Positions 24,019-31,470 of a stretch of 49,603 nt of DNA are shown piece by piece (positions within the stretch are counted from its first letter, which is position 1; every line of letters starts with the position of its first letter). The stretch is from IMG/VR virus record IMGVR_UViG_3300017735_001924, positions 1 through 49,603 of that record; one strand, 5' to 3'. Origin of the DNA: a virus. Position numbers and translations under genes: made by a program. Under the pieces are notes generated by a model that was not told where the DNA came from, did no database searches, and saw only the letters and a list, made by a program, of their open reading frames with translations.

Positions 24019-24606
24019 ATGTTTGAAAAAATCGCAAATTTTGAAAAAGAGCTAAGTGAATTTACTAATTCACCGTATGTTGTTACTACAGATTGCTGTA
24101 CACATGCCATTGAATTATGTTTGAGATTAGACACTATTACAAAATGTAAATTTAGTGCGTACACTTACCTTAGTGTCCCAATGACAATGAAAAAGTTAAA
24201 CATAGACTACGAACTAATAGAAGAATCATGGAGTGGCGAATACAAATTTCATAATACTAGAATATGGGATAGTGCTAGATGCCTACAGCCAAACATGTAT
24301 CGTAAAGGACAACTACAGTGTGTTAGCTTTGGCTACAGCAAACCTGTTGACATTGGTCGAGGAGGTGCAATATTTTTAGATTGTTTCGAAAGTTATAAAA
24401 AATTATTAGCAATGCGTTATGACGGTAGAGACTTATCGATATCACCTTGGATAAATCAAAAAGAATTTGAATTGGGATTTCATTATAAAATGAATCCGGA
24501 AGAGTGTATTAGAGGAAGTAAGGCTCTTGCTTCTTACAAACTAAAAAATAATTTTGATATAAAACAAGTTAGCTATCCGGACTGTAGGGAGTTAAAAATA
24601 AAATGA
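24019..24606 (+). CDS. Truncated DegT/StrS-type aminotransferase-like protein
   Basis: 195 residues, about half the usual length. It keeps the start of the family core (TDCCTHAIELCLRL, cf. S-x2-T-x-AL), D84 (WDSARCLQP) and the PLP lysine K108 in SFGYSKPVDIGRGGAIF. The segment that normally follows the lysine domain is missing. It may be a minimal aminotransferase, a half needing a partner, or a decayed gene; codon use and intact overlap with the next gene (ATGA at 24603-24606) argue against decay. AGGAA lies at 24010-24014 before the ATG. It is the first gene of the plus-strand island. Confidence 0.72.
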   Translation: MFEKIANFEKELSEFTNSPYVVTTDCCTHAIELCLRLDTITKCKFSAYTYLSVPMTMKKLNIDYELIEESWSGEYKFHNTRIWDSARCLQPNMYRKGQLQCVSFGYSKPVDIGRGGAIFLDCFESYKKLLAMRYDGRDLSISPWINQKEFELGFHYKMNPEECIRGSKALASYKLKNNFDIKQVSYPDCRELKIK

Positions 24607-25292
24607 AAATTTTATGTGTCGGTGACAGTTGGACGTACGGTCACGGAGTTAACAAAGATCAAGCATGGCCTGCAATTTTACAAAAAAAGTACGGTGTTAA
24701 AGTAAAAAATGTAGGCAAGCCTGGCGTAGGTAATATGGCTATTGCAGATAGAGCAATAGACGAATTAAAACAACAAAACTACAATTTAGTAATAGCCGGA
24801 TGGTCAGGTGTAACACGTTATGTAGTGAACGAAGAAATGATTGATTTTTCCTATAGTAAAGATGTAAAAGTTAGAGACAAGTTTTTTAAAAATAAATCAA
24901 TTTCTCACATAGAAGATGATTTTAACGATTGCCGCAATAAATTAAAAAACAAATGCAAAAATATTAAATTTATCGAATTTAGTGTCTTTGGTGACTTTCA
25001 ACATTTATATTACGACACGTTTACAAAAAAATCCTATCTTGATTTACTTGCAGAAGCACAAGGTTGTAACTTTAAATACAATATTCCGTTTTTTGAATTT
25101 GATTACTTATCAGATATTAATTTAAAAAATACAACTAGATTTGCAAAAAGATACTTTCCAAAAAACTGGGCTAGGGCTATAGTAGAAAGAGAAGATATTA
25201 GGCCGGGTGAATACTTTTTAGATTGCGGACATCCTAATGCTAAGGGACACGAATTATGGGCATCGTACCTAGGAGAATATATTTTTGATTAA
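24603..25292 (+). CDS. SGNH-hydrolase-like protein
   Basis: 229 residues. Block I is VGDSWTYGHG with S9, block II VGKPGVGNMA, and block V DCGHPNAKGH with D207 and H210. Thus the Ser, Asp and His of the catalytic set are all in place. It is related in fold to the protein at 21513 but clearly diverged. The gene is coupled to the truncated aminotransferase (ATGA) and to the amidinotransferase (8-base overlap). A role in adding or removing an acyl group on the same product is plausible but unproven. Confidence 0.8.
   Translation: MKILCVGDSWTYGHGVNKDQAWPAILQKKYGVKVKNVGKPGVGNMAIADRAIDELKQQNYNLVIAGWSGVTRYVVNEEMIDFSYSKDVKVRDKFFKNKSISHIEDDFNDCRNKLKNKCKNIKFIEFSVFGDFQHLYYDTFTKKSYLDLLAEAQGCNFKYNIPFFEFDYLSDINLKNTTRFAKRYFPKNWARAIVEREDIRPGEYFLDCGHPNAKGHELWASYLGEYIFD
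25271..25276 (+). promoter_or_regulatory. Ribosome site that fixes a TTG start
   Basis: AGGAGA ends 8 bases before the TTG at 25285 of the amidinotransferase gene. No ATG occurs before the conserved family start, so this site supports TTG initiation. Confidence 0.7.
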
Positions 25293-26157
25293 TACTGTAA
25301 ATGAATGGGACTGTTTAAAGGAAGTAATTGTTGGTGATGCAATTTATGCAAATAGACCAACAGGCTGTCATTTTGAAGAACCTGGTCCATACCCAAATCA
25401 TGTTATTGCAGAAGCAACATTAGATTTAAATAGGTTTGTTAGTACCCTTGAAAGTGAAGGTGTAATAGTACATAGACCAAAAGTACATAACTTTCAAGTT
25501 AATAATGGAATGTACAATTATTGTCCAAGAGATAGATTATTAATCATCGGCGACACAGTTGTTGATTGCAATATGCAATACGAATGTAGAGAACAAGAGC
25601 GTAATTATATAGACTTTGTTCTAAAAGATGCAAAGAATGTTATACACACACCACGTAACAACATTATTAAGTTTGATGCAGCTAACATTAGCAGATTAGG
25701 CAATACGTTATTATACTTAGAAAGTGTTAGTGGTACTAGACAAGGAGCAGATTGGCTACAACAACAGTTTCCTAATCATACTGTAGAAGTAACACAAACC
25801 TACGGAGGCGTACATATTGATAGCACCTTTAGTCCTGTTGCAGACGGGCTTGTTGTAGTTAATAAAGATCGTGTTACAAAGAAATCATTACCTCTCTGTT
25901 TTAAAGACTGGGAAGTTATTTGGTTAGGTGACAAAGATCTAACACAGAAAAGTTTTACAGGAGAAGCATTTGCAAGTAATTATATTTTGTTAAACTTCTT
26001 TATGATTCGTCCAGACTTGGCAGTTATTGATGACTGTCCTAAACTAGAGCAAGCACTGAGAGCAAATGGAGTACTAAGTTACACAGTACCATTTGCTCAT
26101 TCAAGAACACTCGGGGGCGGACATCATTGCACCACACTAGATTTACACAGGGGATAG
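25285..26157 (+). CDS. Amidinotransferase, AGAT/StrB-like (TTG start)
   Basis: 290 residues, in the glycine/inosamine amidinotransferase family, which moves an amidino group from arginine to an amine to form a guanidino product. The family start reads VNEWDCLKEVIVG. The Cys-His-Asp set is visible: D131 in FDAANISR, H177 in GGVHIDSTF, and C282 in LGGGHHCTTLDLHR near the C-terminus. Length is shorter than the usual 350-400. No ATG precedes the conserved start, so TTG at 25285 is used, with AGGAGA at 25271-25276. Together with the aminotransferase upstream it could add a guanidino group to an amino-sugar or amine. The acceptor is unknown. Confidence 0.9.
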   Translation: MINTVNEWDCLKEVIVGDAIYANRPTGCHFEEPGPYPNHVIAEATLDLNRFVSTLESEGVIVHRPKVHNFQVNNGMYNYCPRDRLLIIGDTVVDCNMQYECREQERNYIDFVLKDAKNVIHTPRNNIIKFDAANISRLGNTLLYLESVSGTRQGADWLQQQFPNHTVEVTQTYGGVHIDSTFSPVADGLVVVNKDRVTKKSLPLCFKDWEVIWLGDKDLTQKSFTGEAFASNYILLNFFMIRPDLAVIDDCPKLEQALRANGVLSYTVPFAHSRTLGGGHHCTTLDLHRG

Positions 26158-26159
26158 AT

Positions 26160-26654
26160 ATGTATAAATTAGGACATATAAATTTAAACATAGACATTAA
26201 TGAAATTAAGTCATTTGAATACACTAGACAACCATTAAATTTACAAGAAGAAGATAAATGGGAAACTGGCGTATACAACGGCATGACATTCGGCGGGGAA
26301 TTATATAGCGGAAAAAACTATATACCAGAATGGACTAAACAAATAAGCAAAGATCTAAATATGAAAGATTGTGGGTATTCATTTTATAAAATGAAAACAA
26401 ATAATATTATTCCTACTCATGTTGATCACTACTCAACATATACTAAAATATTCAAGAAGAATATTAAAGATGTAGTAAGAGCAATTGTGTTTTTAGAAAA
26501 CTGGAAATCTGGACATTATTTTGAAGTAGACGGATTTCCGGTATTTAATTGGAAAGCTGGCGACTATTGTATGTGGACACATAGCGTACCGCACTTTGCT
26601 GCAAATATTGGCATTGAAGATAGATATACTTTACAAATTACTGGCGTTAATTAA
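26160..26654 (+). CDS. 2OG/Fe(II) oxygenase-like protein
   Basis: 164 residues from the ATG at 26160, close after the amidinotransferase stop at 26157; GGGGA lies just ahead. Iron ligands are H87/D89 (PTHVDHYSTY) and H145 (SVPHFAAN), with R155 (EDRYTLQI) for 2OG. The strand CGYSFYKMKTNNIIPTHVD and the segment FNWKAGDYCMWT support the fold. It is the tenth protein of this type in the window. By position it would hydroxylate the amidinated product; this is inference. Confidence 0.78.
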   Translation: MYKLGHINLNIDINEIKSFEYTRQPLNLQEEDKWETGVYNGMTFGGELYSGKNYIPEWTKQISKDLNMKDCGYSFYKMKTNNIIPTHVDHYSTYTKIFKKNIKDVVRAIVFLENWKSGHYFEVDGFPVFNWKAGDYCMWTHSVPHFAANIGIEDRYTLQITGVN

Positions 26655-27841
26655 TGGCCCATTTAAAAATTTATCATAATAATAATATTTACTTTACAAG
26701 TGGTAATAGAAACCAAAGAACTAAACTTAAATCTATTAGGCCGCAATGGGAAGATAGGTTATTAAATAAACTTAAAAAAGTTATCAAACCTACTAAGCAA
26801 GAGATTGTTATAATTTTATTTGCAGGATGTACACAAACAAACGAAAAAGATATCATTAAATTTATAAGAAAAAATTCTATTGAAAAAATATATTTCTTTA
26901 TGGAAGATGTGCTTAGGTTATATTCAAATACAAATAATTTTAATATGCTAGAAACTTATCCAATAGAAACTATTCCCGACGAAGTACGTAGCTACGAATT
27001 AGATATTATTTCAAGAATTTTATCTAAAACAAAATGTAAATATAAAATTTATCATTGTGAAAAAGACTCATTTATTATAGCAAAAAACTATAACTTAAAA
27101 ATTGATTACTTTGACTATTATTTTACAAGCATTGCATCAAATATGTATACTAAAGATGATTTTGTAAACGATAATAATAGATATATCTTTGACAAAAAAA
27201 TATCTTGTTTTAACCTTCGTTTTGAATACCATCGTTACATAATAGGTTTGTTAATAAAAGACTTTGATACTGTGTTAAGTTTAAACAACTTATGTACTAC
27301 TAAACAATTACTTAATAATAAAACATTGCCTCTTGCAAACTTTAGTCCGCAAACTGTAGAGAAAATATTAACAAGTCATTACGAATTAGAAAATACTCCA
27401 ATCTTATGGGACGCTAAAAATAGTGATGTAGTAGATATAGAAAGTGATAAGCAAAGAAATACTATTCAAGGTGTTTCAAAAGCATTTGTTGATGTTGTAA
27501 CTGAAACTAGATATGCATCTAATATGATAAATCTAACAGAAAAAACAATCAAACCTATTGTAGCACATAGGCCGTTTATTATGGTAGGTCCAGTAGGTAC
27601 AATTTCACATTTACAAAGTTTAGGATTTCAAACATTTAATAAATGGTGGGACGAAAGTTATGATAATGAAACTAACCACAATAAAAGATTAGAAATGATA
27701 TATAAAATCATAAATGATATTAATAATATACCAATCGACAATCTAAAAATAATGTTACAAGAAATGCGTAGTGTACTAGAACACAATTACAAGACCTTAA
27801 GAAAACAATTTAACAAGAATAAAGAATATCTAATTACGTAA
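26654..27841 (+). CDS. Glycosyltransferase-like protein of unknown specificity
   Basis: 395 residues. The C-terminal segment (about 275-360) has LTEKTIKPIVAHRPFIMVG, then GTISHLQSLGFQTFNKWWDE, a pattern found in many phage and bacterial proteins of surface-glycan loci and like the donor-binding end of fucosyltransferase- or exostosin-type GT-B enzymes. The N-terminal half (AT-rich, Lys/Asn-rich) is not recognised. The call is by that C-terminal pattern only. The gene starts on the last base of the previous stop and ends in a 16-base palindrome shared with the converging gene. Confidence 0.6.
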   Translation: MAHLKIYHNNNIYFTSGNRNQRTKLKSIRPQWEDRLLNKLKKVIKPTKQEIVIILFAGCTQTNEKDIIKFIRKNSIEKIYFFMEDVLRLYSNTNNFNMLETYPIETIPDEVRSYELDIISRILSKTKCKYKIYHCEKDSFIIAKNYNLKIDYFDYYFTSIASNMYTKDDFVNDNNRYIFDKKISCFNLRFEYHRYIIGLLIKDFDTVLSLNNLCTTKQLLNNKTLPLANFSPQTVEKILTSHYELENTPILWDAKNSDVVDIESDKQRNTIQGVSKAFVDVVTETRYASNMINLTEKTIKPIVAHRPFIMVGPVGTISHLQSLGFQTFNKWWDESYDNETNHNKRLEMIYKIINDINNIPIDNLKIMLQEMRSVLEHNYKTLRKQFNKNKEYLIT

Positions 27842-27845
27842 TTAG
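27830..27845. repeat. 16-base palindrome at a convergent gene junction
   Basis: CTAATTACGTAATTAG is perfectly self-complementary. It contains both stop codons of the converging genes (plus ending at 27841, minus ending at 27834), so both proteins end in Leu-Ile-Thr. There is no loop and no T-run, so a classical terminator is not supported. Confidence 0.6.
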
Positions 27846-29219
27846 TTTACAATCTTGATAGAATTGTTCCATTTCAGGAAAAGTTTTTAAAAAATTTGTA
27901 GAACGTCTACGATCATGCTCATCAACAAATATAGCAAAATCTTTTCTAAATATATCAAGTTGTTGTTGTGTTAAGTTTTCGTTATCAAACACTTCTAGTA
28001 ATCTACTAAACTTGTCACCTTCCCATTTATGAAACCCGTTTTTTACATTTACGTTTTCTAAGTTACTACGAATGAATTCTAACTGTTTAGCAATGTTTTT
28101 TGTCCATTCTTTTGGGGCAATTTTTATAGTTTGATGATCGGGCCATCTTAAATAAGGAACATCTAGTATAATCGGTGTTGGCTTTCCTAGTCCTCCAAAT
28201 TCAGTTTTAATAGATAGTATATCCTGTAAAAATTTATCAAAAGAAAACATGCTTAATAAATTATAGGTACTCATACAAGTAAAAGTACAGTTAGGCACCT
28301 CAGTTAATATACGTCTAATAGTTGCAATCCATTTATTATAATTAAGTCCGTATCTAATATATTCAGCTTGTGTACCATGTGCTTCGGCACTTGTAAATAT
28401 TTTAAAATTTTTAACTTTGCCTTCATTACAGATTATTTTAATTTTTTCAATAAATTTATCTATTACAGCATCAGGTAAGCACATATTACTATTGATAGAA
28501 AATTCTAAATTTGGCAAGGGATTTTCTATCAAATAATCAAGAATTTTAAAAGTATCTTTTGATAATAATGGTTCGCCACCAGTAATTCTAAACGTGTGTA
28601 ATTTAGACGATACACTAGGCCACCATTTCCAAAAAGCTTCAACATAAGGATTATGTTCTCTATTTGGTATAGGCATAGTTCCTTGCTTTTTAATCCAATC
28701 TAAATCATTAAAGTTACTACTAGTTTTATATGCACCATGCTGTTGTATTTCTTCTACCCATTTACTACTAACCTGAGGACTACAATAACTACATTTTAAA
28801 TTACACACATGACTAAAACTAACTTCTAAGTAACTAGGATCAACATCGTCATCCCAAGGCTTAGATATAATTTCATCAATAAAATTTCTAGCCCATGGTT
28901 CTGCAGATTTATATACTCTATCGCTAAGAGCTTCAGGGTTACAATCTTCTACTCGCCAGCAATAGTCACATTCACTAGGACGTTTTCCTTCTAACATTTC
29001 TTTACGCTGAAGTTTTTTAAATTTAGTATTATGTAATGCACTTGGATTATCAGCAATTTCATCTAAAGGAATTTTATGCGGAACGGGATGATGACAACTG
29101 TGTGTTTGTCCACTATGTAAATGTAAAGTTACCTGCTTCCATTTTGCTGTACAAAAACTCGGACTTACTTCATTTAAAACATTATCTCGGAAATGATATA
29201 GATCATCAGATGTTTTCAT
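27834..29219 (-). CDS. Twitch-domain radical SAM protein
   Basis: 461 residues. The radical SAM motif is C139-x3-C143-x2-C146 (HVCNLKCSYCSPQ) and ITGGEPLL follows near 214. An N-terminal extension has Cys residues at 23, 42, 84, 87 and 93 (SFC, SCHHP, ECDYC, EDC), likely for an extra cluster. The layout (Cys-rich N-terminus, radical SAM core, long C-terminal helical part) is that of twitch-domain phage radical SAM proteins, which are widespread and of unknown chemistry. It is the last gene of the operon started by the promoter at 32684-32712. Confidence 0.88.
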   Translation of the reverse strand: MKTSDDLYHFRDNVLNEVSPSFCTAKWKQVTLHLHSGQTHSCHHPVPHKIPLDEIADNPSALHNTKFKKLQRKEMLEGKRPSECDYCWRVEDCNPEALSDRVYKSAEPWARNFIDEIISKPWDDDVDPSYLEVSFSHVCNLKCSYCSPQVSSKWVEEIQQHGAYKTSSNFNDLDWIKKQGTMPIPNREHNPYVEAFWKWWPSVSSKLHTFRITGGEPLLSKDTFKILDYLIENPLPNLEFSINSNMCLPDAVIDKFIEKIKIICNEGKVKNFKIFTSAEAHGTQAEYIRYGLNYNKWIATIRRILTEVPNCTFTCMSTYNLLSMFSFDKFLQDILSIKTEFGGLGKPTPIILDVPYLRWPDHQTIKIAPKEWTKNIAKQLEFIRSNLENVNVKNGFHKWEGDKFSRLLEVFDNENLTQQQLDIFRKDFAIFVDEHDRRRSTNFLKTFPEMEQFYQDCKLIT

Positions 29220-29220
29220 T

Positions 29221-30111
29221 TTATAATTTTATATTTCTTGCAGGCTGAGTGTAAACTTTCTTAAAAAATTTACTCTGTTGCTCATCTAAAGGCATTTGTC
29301 CTATTGGTAGTTTAAGTTCGTTTACTAACGAAGCTCCTAGAACTTCTATAGCTTCTAATAAGTCATCACCTGTTATTTGTGTTTTTTGTTTTTCATTCCA
29401 CAGGTTATTTAAATATGTGAAGTCTCTTACCTGTATGTGATCCCAATCTGTACACATTGTTTTAAAAACACCTTCTCTAGCGCCGTATATAGTCCATAAT
29501 CCGTTTTTTATATCTGCACCAACCATAGTCCAAACTAACAGTCTGTTATAATTTTGCCACCATAACTTTTCTAAATCTTTTATTACCGATCCTCTGTTTA
29601 GCGACATTTTTACACCTTCGCGGAATCCTGCTCTCCAAGCCTGTTGAGGAGTTGAACTAATAATACTAGTCGAAAAATTTTCATTTAGTTGAAGATAATT
29701 ATCAAAATAACAAAATTCTATACTTGTGTCATCGGAGCCGTCTGTATTTTCATGTGTTTTCATATTTTTTACAAAATTTCTTGTCCACATTTTTATACTA
29801 CCGTTACCGTACATTAGTCCATTTACATCTATCTTGCCAGCCCAGCTAAATTGATAATCTTTTGTTGCATTTAGTTTATTCAAATCAAGATCTACTTCTA
29901 AAAACTTAGGATCAATAATTGTATCACCATCAATAGTAATAAAATTTTCAGTTTCGCTTAGATCAGCACATGCTTTGTGTGCAGCATCTGAACCTTCTAC
30001 TCCATGTACACGTTTAGCCCATGGGACTTTGGCTAGTAAGTCTGCATAATTTTCTTCAGCGTTAGGTTCATCATAACTTAAAAATATTATATCTTGATCA
30101 ATTACTTTCAT
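29221..30111 (-). CDS. Glycosyltransferase-like protein (GT-A), paralogue of 22144-22806
   Basis: 296 residues. The N-terminal 200 residues match the protein at 22144-22806 in blocks IIFLSYDEPNAEENY, AKRVHGVEG, ITIDGDTII (DxD at D61/D63) and WRAGFREG. A C-terminal extension of about 70 residues (from KTQITGDD) is unique to this copy. It probably moves a sugar using a metal-bound nucleotide donor. It overlaps the small gene upstream by 14 bases. The donor is unknown. Confidence 0.72.
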   Translation of the reverse strand: MKVIDQDIIFLSYDEPNAEENYADLLAKVPWAKRVHGVEGSDAAHKACADLSETENFITIDGDTIIDPKFLEVDLDLNKLNATKDYQFSWAGKIDVNGLMYGNGSIKMWTRNFVKNMKTHENTDGSDDTSIEFCYFDNYLQLNENFSTSIISSTPQQAWRAGFREGVKMSLNRGSVIKDLEKLWWQNYNRLLVWTMVGADIKNGLWTIYGAREGVFKTMCTDWDHIQVRDFTYLNNLWNEKQKTQITGDDLLEAIEVLGASLVNELKLPIGQMPLDEQQSKFFKKVYTQPARNIKL

Positions 30112-30643
30112 GTTTATATCCTATTGTATGTACATGCGGTATATGACTACTATTAGTTAAAACCGATACTGTTTTATGCGACGAGCAATTACTAATTTTT
30201 ATTTCTTTTTGTGTTGCAAATTCTTTTAAATTAATACTAAACTTATCTAATAATATAAATCTGTTAGTGCTATCTACAATATAATATTCTTTTAGATAAT
30301 CTTCGCCTATTGACAATGCTGTACAATTTACATCATCTATAAAATTATTTACGACCCATCCGTCTTTTTCTTGTACAATCTGGATTCCTGATTCTAATAT
30401 ATCTGCTTTATTTACAAAATTTGTATGATGTACAGATTCTTCTTCATCGATATTGATAGGAACAATGTGATAACTTCCTTTTGTTTTAACATTTTCAATT
30501 ACTTTGTAATCAAACATTGCTTTTTCGCCATTATTAAATTCATTAAAAGTTTTTTTATCAATTTTGATATACTTTTCAACTGTTGCTTTAATATTAGAGA
30601 CTGAAGTTATGTTGCCTTCTTCGTCATAGTGTAAGTAAAACAT
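30098..30643 (-). CDS. Conserved-style phage protein of unknown function
   Basis: 181 residues from the ATG at 30643; a GTG at 30664 is not needed because AGGAGA lies directly ahead of the ATG. It has no membrane segment or recognised motif. The N-terminus (MFYLHYDEEGNITSVSN) and the overall mix of strands look like a small beta-rich phage protein. It is flanked by two glycosyltransferase-like genes with overlaps of 14 bases and 1 base, so it is part of their operon. No function is assigned. Confidence 0.7.
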   Translation of the reverse strand: MFYLHYDEEGNITSVSNIKATVEKYIKIDKKTFNEFNNGEKAMFDYKVIENVKTKGSYHIVPINIDEEESVHHTNFVNKADILESGIQIVQEKDGWVVNNFIDDVNCTALSIGEDYLKEYYIVDSTNRFILLDKFSINLKEFATQKEIKISNCSSHKTVSVLTNSSHIPHVHTIGYKHESN

Positions 30644-31470
30644 TATATTTTCTCCTCTAGCCACTTAACTATATCATTTGACAAAAAACTATTTTCAACG
30701 TAATGCAATACACCCGATTGTTTATATCCATTAATAATGATATCATTATTTCCAAAATCAACAGTTAGAAGTTCTGTCCATTTAGATGGTGGATTATATA
30801 AATTTTGTAAATGAGGTTTCATATGTGTAAACGCTAATGTACTATTATCTAAACAATATCCTTGCATATCTAATATTTTTAATGCTATTGCTGCACTAAC
30901 ATCAACACTACACCAGGCTTGAAAATCGTTAGGTGCATATTGTTTGTAAAATTCTCTCCAATGTTTCATTACTATATCAAGCAATACGAAAAATCCGTGT
31001 GTACTTTCTGATTTTGAAAATTGATATAGTCCTGTATATACATTTGGCAAATCGTTTGAATCAAATGTTTTCCTATAATATCGAGAAGTAATTAGTTCGT
31101 TTCGATAAGTCTTAACATTTTTTGTAAATAATAAAGGAGGTGATTTTGTAAAATCTTGCCAAACTTTATTAATATTATCTAACACCAACATATCTACATC
31201 CATAACAACTGTATTTTCATAAGGTGTTATGTGGTAAACTTTCCAACGATTTTCAATTTTCCATTGTTTATTATTAGCACCATCGCCCCAAGGTATAGGT
31301 ATAATTTTATCAAATACCTTTTGATACTCAGGAAGTACTTCGTCGTTAGTAATTAAACTTATATTGGTTCTAGGACTGTTAGCAAGAACACTTAACGCTA
31401 GTGCATACGCTTGTCTAATATAATCTGTTGTATTATTATTTTGTGCAACAAGACAAATGCCGTTACTCAT
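30643..31470 (-). CDS. Glycosyltransferase-like protein (GT-A)
   Basis: 275 residues from the ATG at 31470, set by AAGGAG seven bases ahead. The start NGICLVAQNNNTTDYIRQAY is the N-terminal strand and first helix of a nucleotide-diphospho-sugar transferase. The DxD motif is D91-V-D93 (TVVMDVDMLVL). A later block MKPHLQNLYNPPSKW is in the usual position for the acceptor side. It resembles the next gene downstream in operon order of transcription (31463-32314) in its start and DxD block. The sugar is unknown. Confidence 0.75.
   Translation of the reverse strand: MSNGICLVAQNNNTTDYIRQAYALALSVLANSPRTNISLITNDEVLPEYQKVFDKIIPIPWGDGANNKQWKIENRWKVYHITPYENTVVMDVDMLVLDNINKVWQDFTKSPPLLFTKNVKTYRNELITSRYYRKTFDSNDLPNVYTGLYQFSKSESTHGFFVLLDIVMKHWREFYKQYAPNDFQAWCSVDVSAAIALKILDMQGYCLDNSTLAFTHMKPHLQNLYNPPSKWTELLTVDFGNNDIIINGYKQSGVLHYVENSFLSNDIVKWLEEKI

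Noticed and set aside
506-27841. Idea that the island makes a saxitoxin- or streptomycin-like compound.
   Set aside because: Enzyme types overlap (amidino-, carbamoyl-, sulfotransferase, oxygenases), but there is no polyketide-type starter enzyme or cyclitol synthase in the window, and shared enzyme classes do not show the same product.
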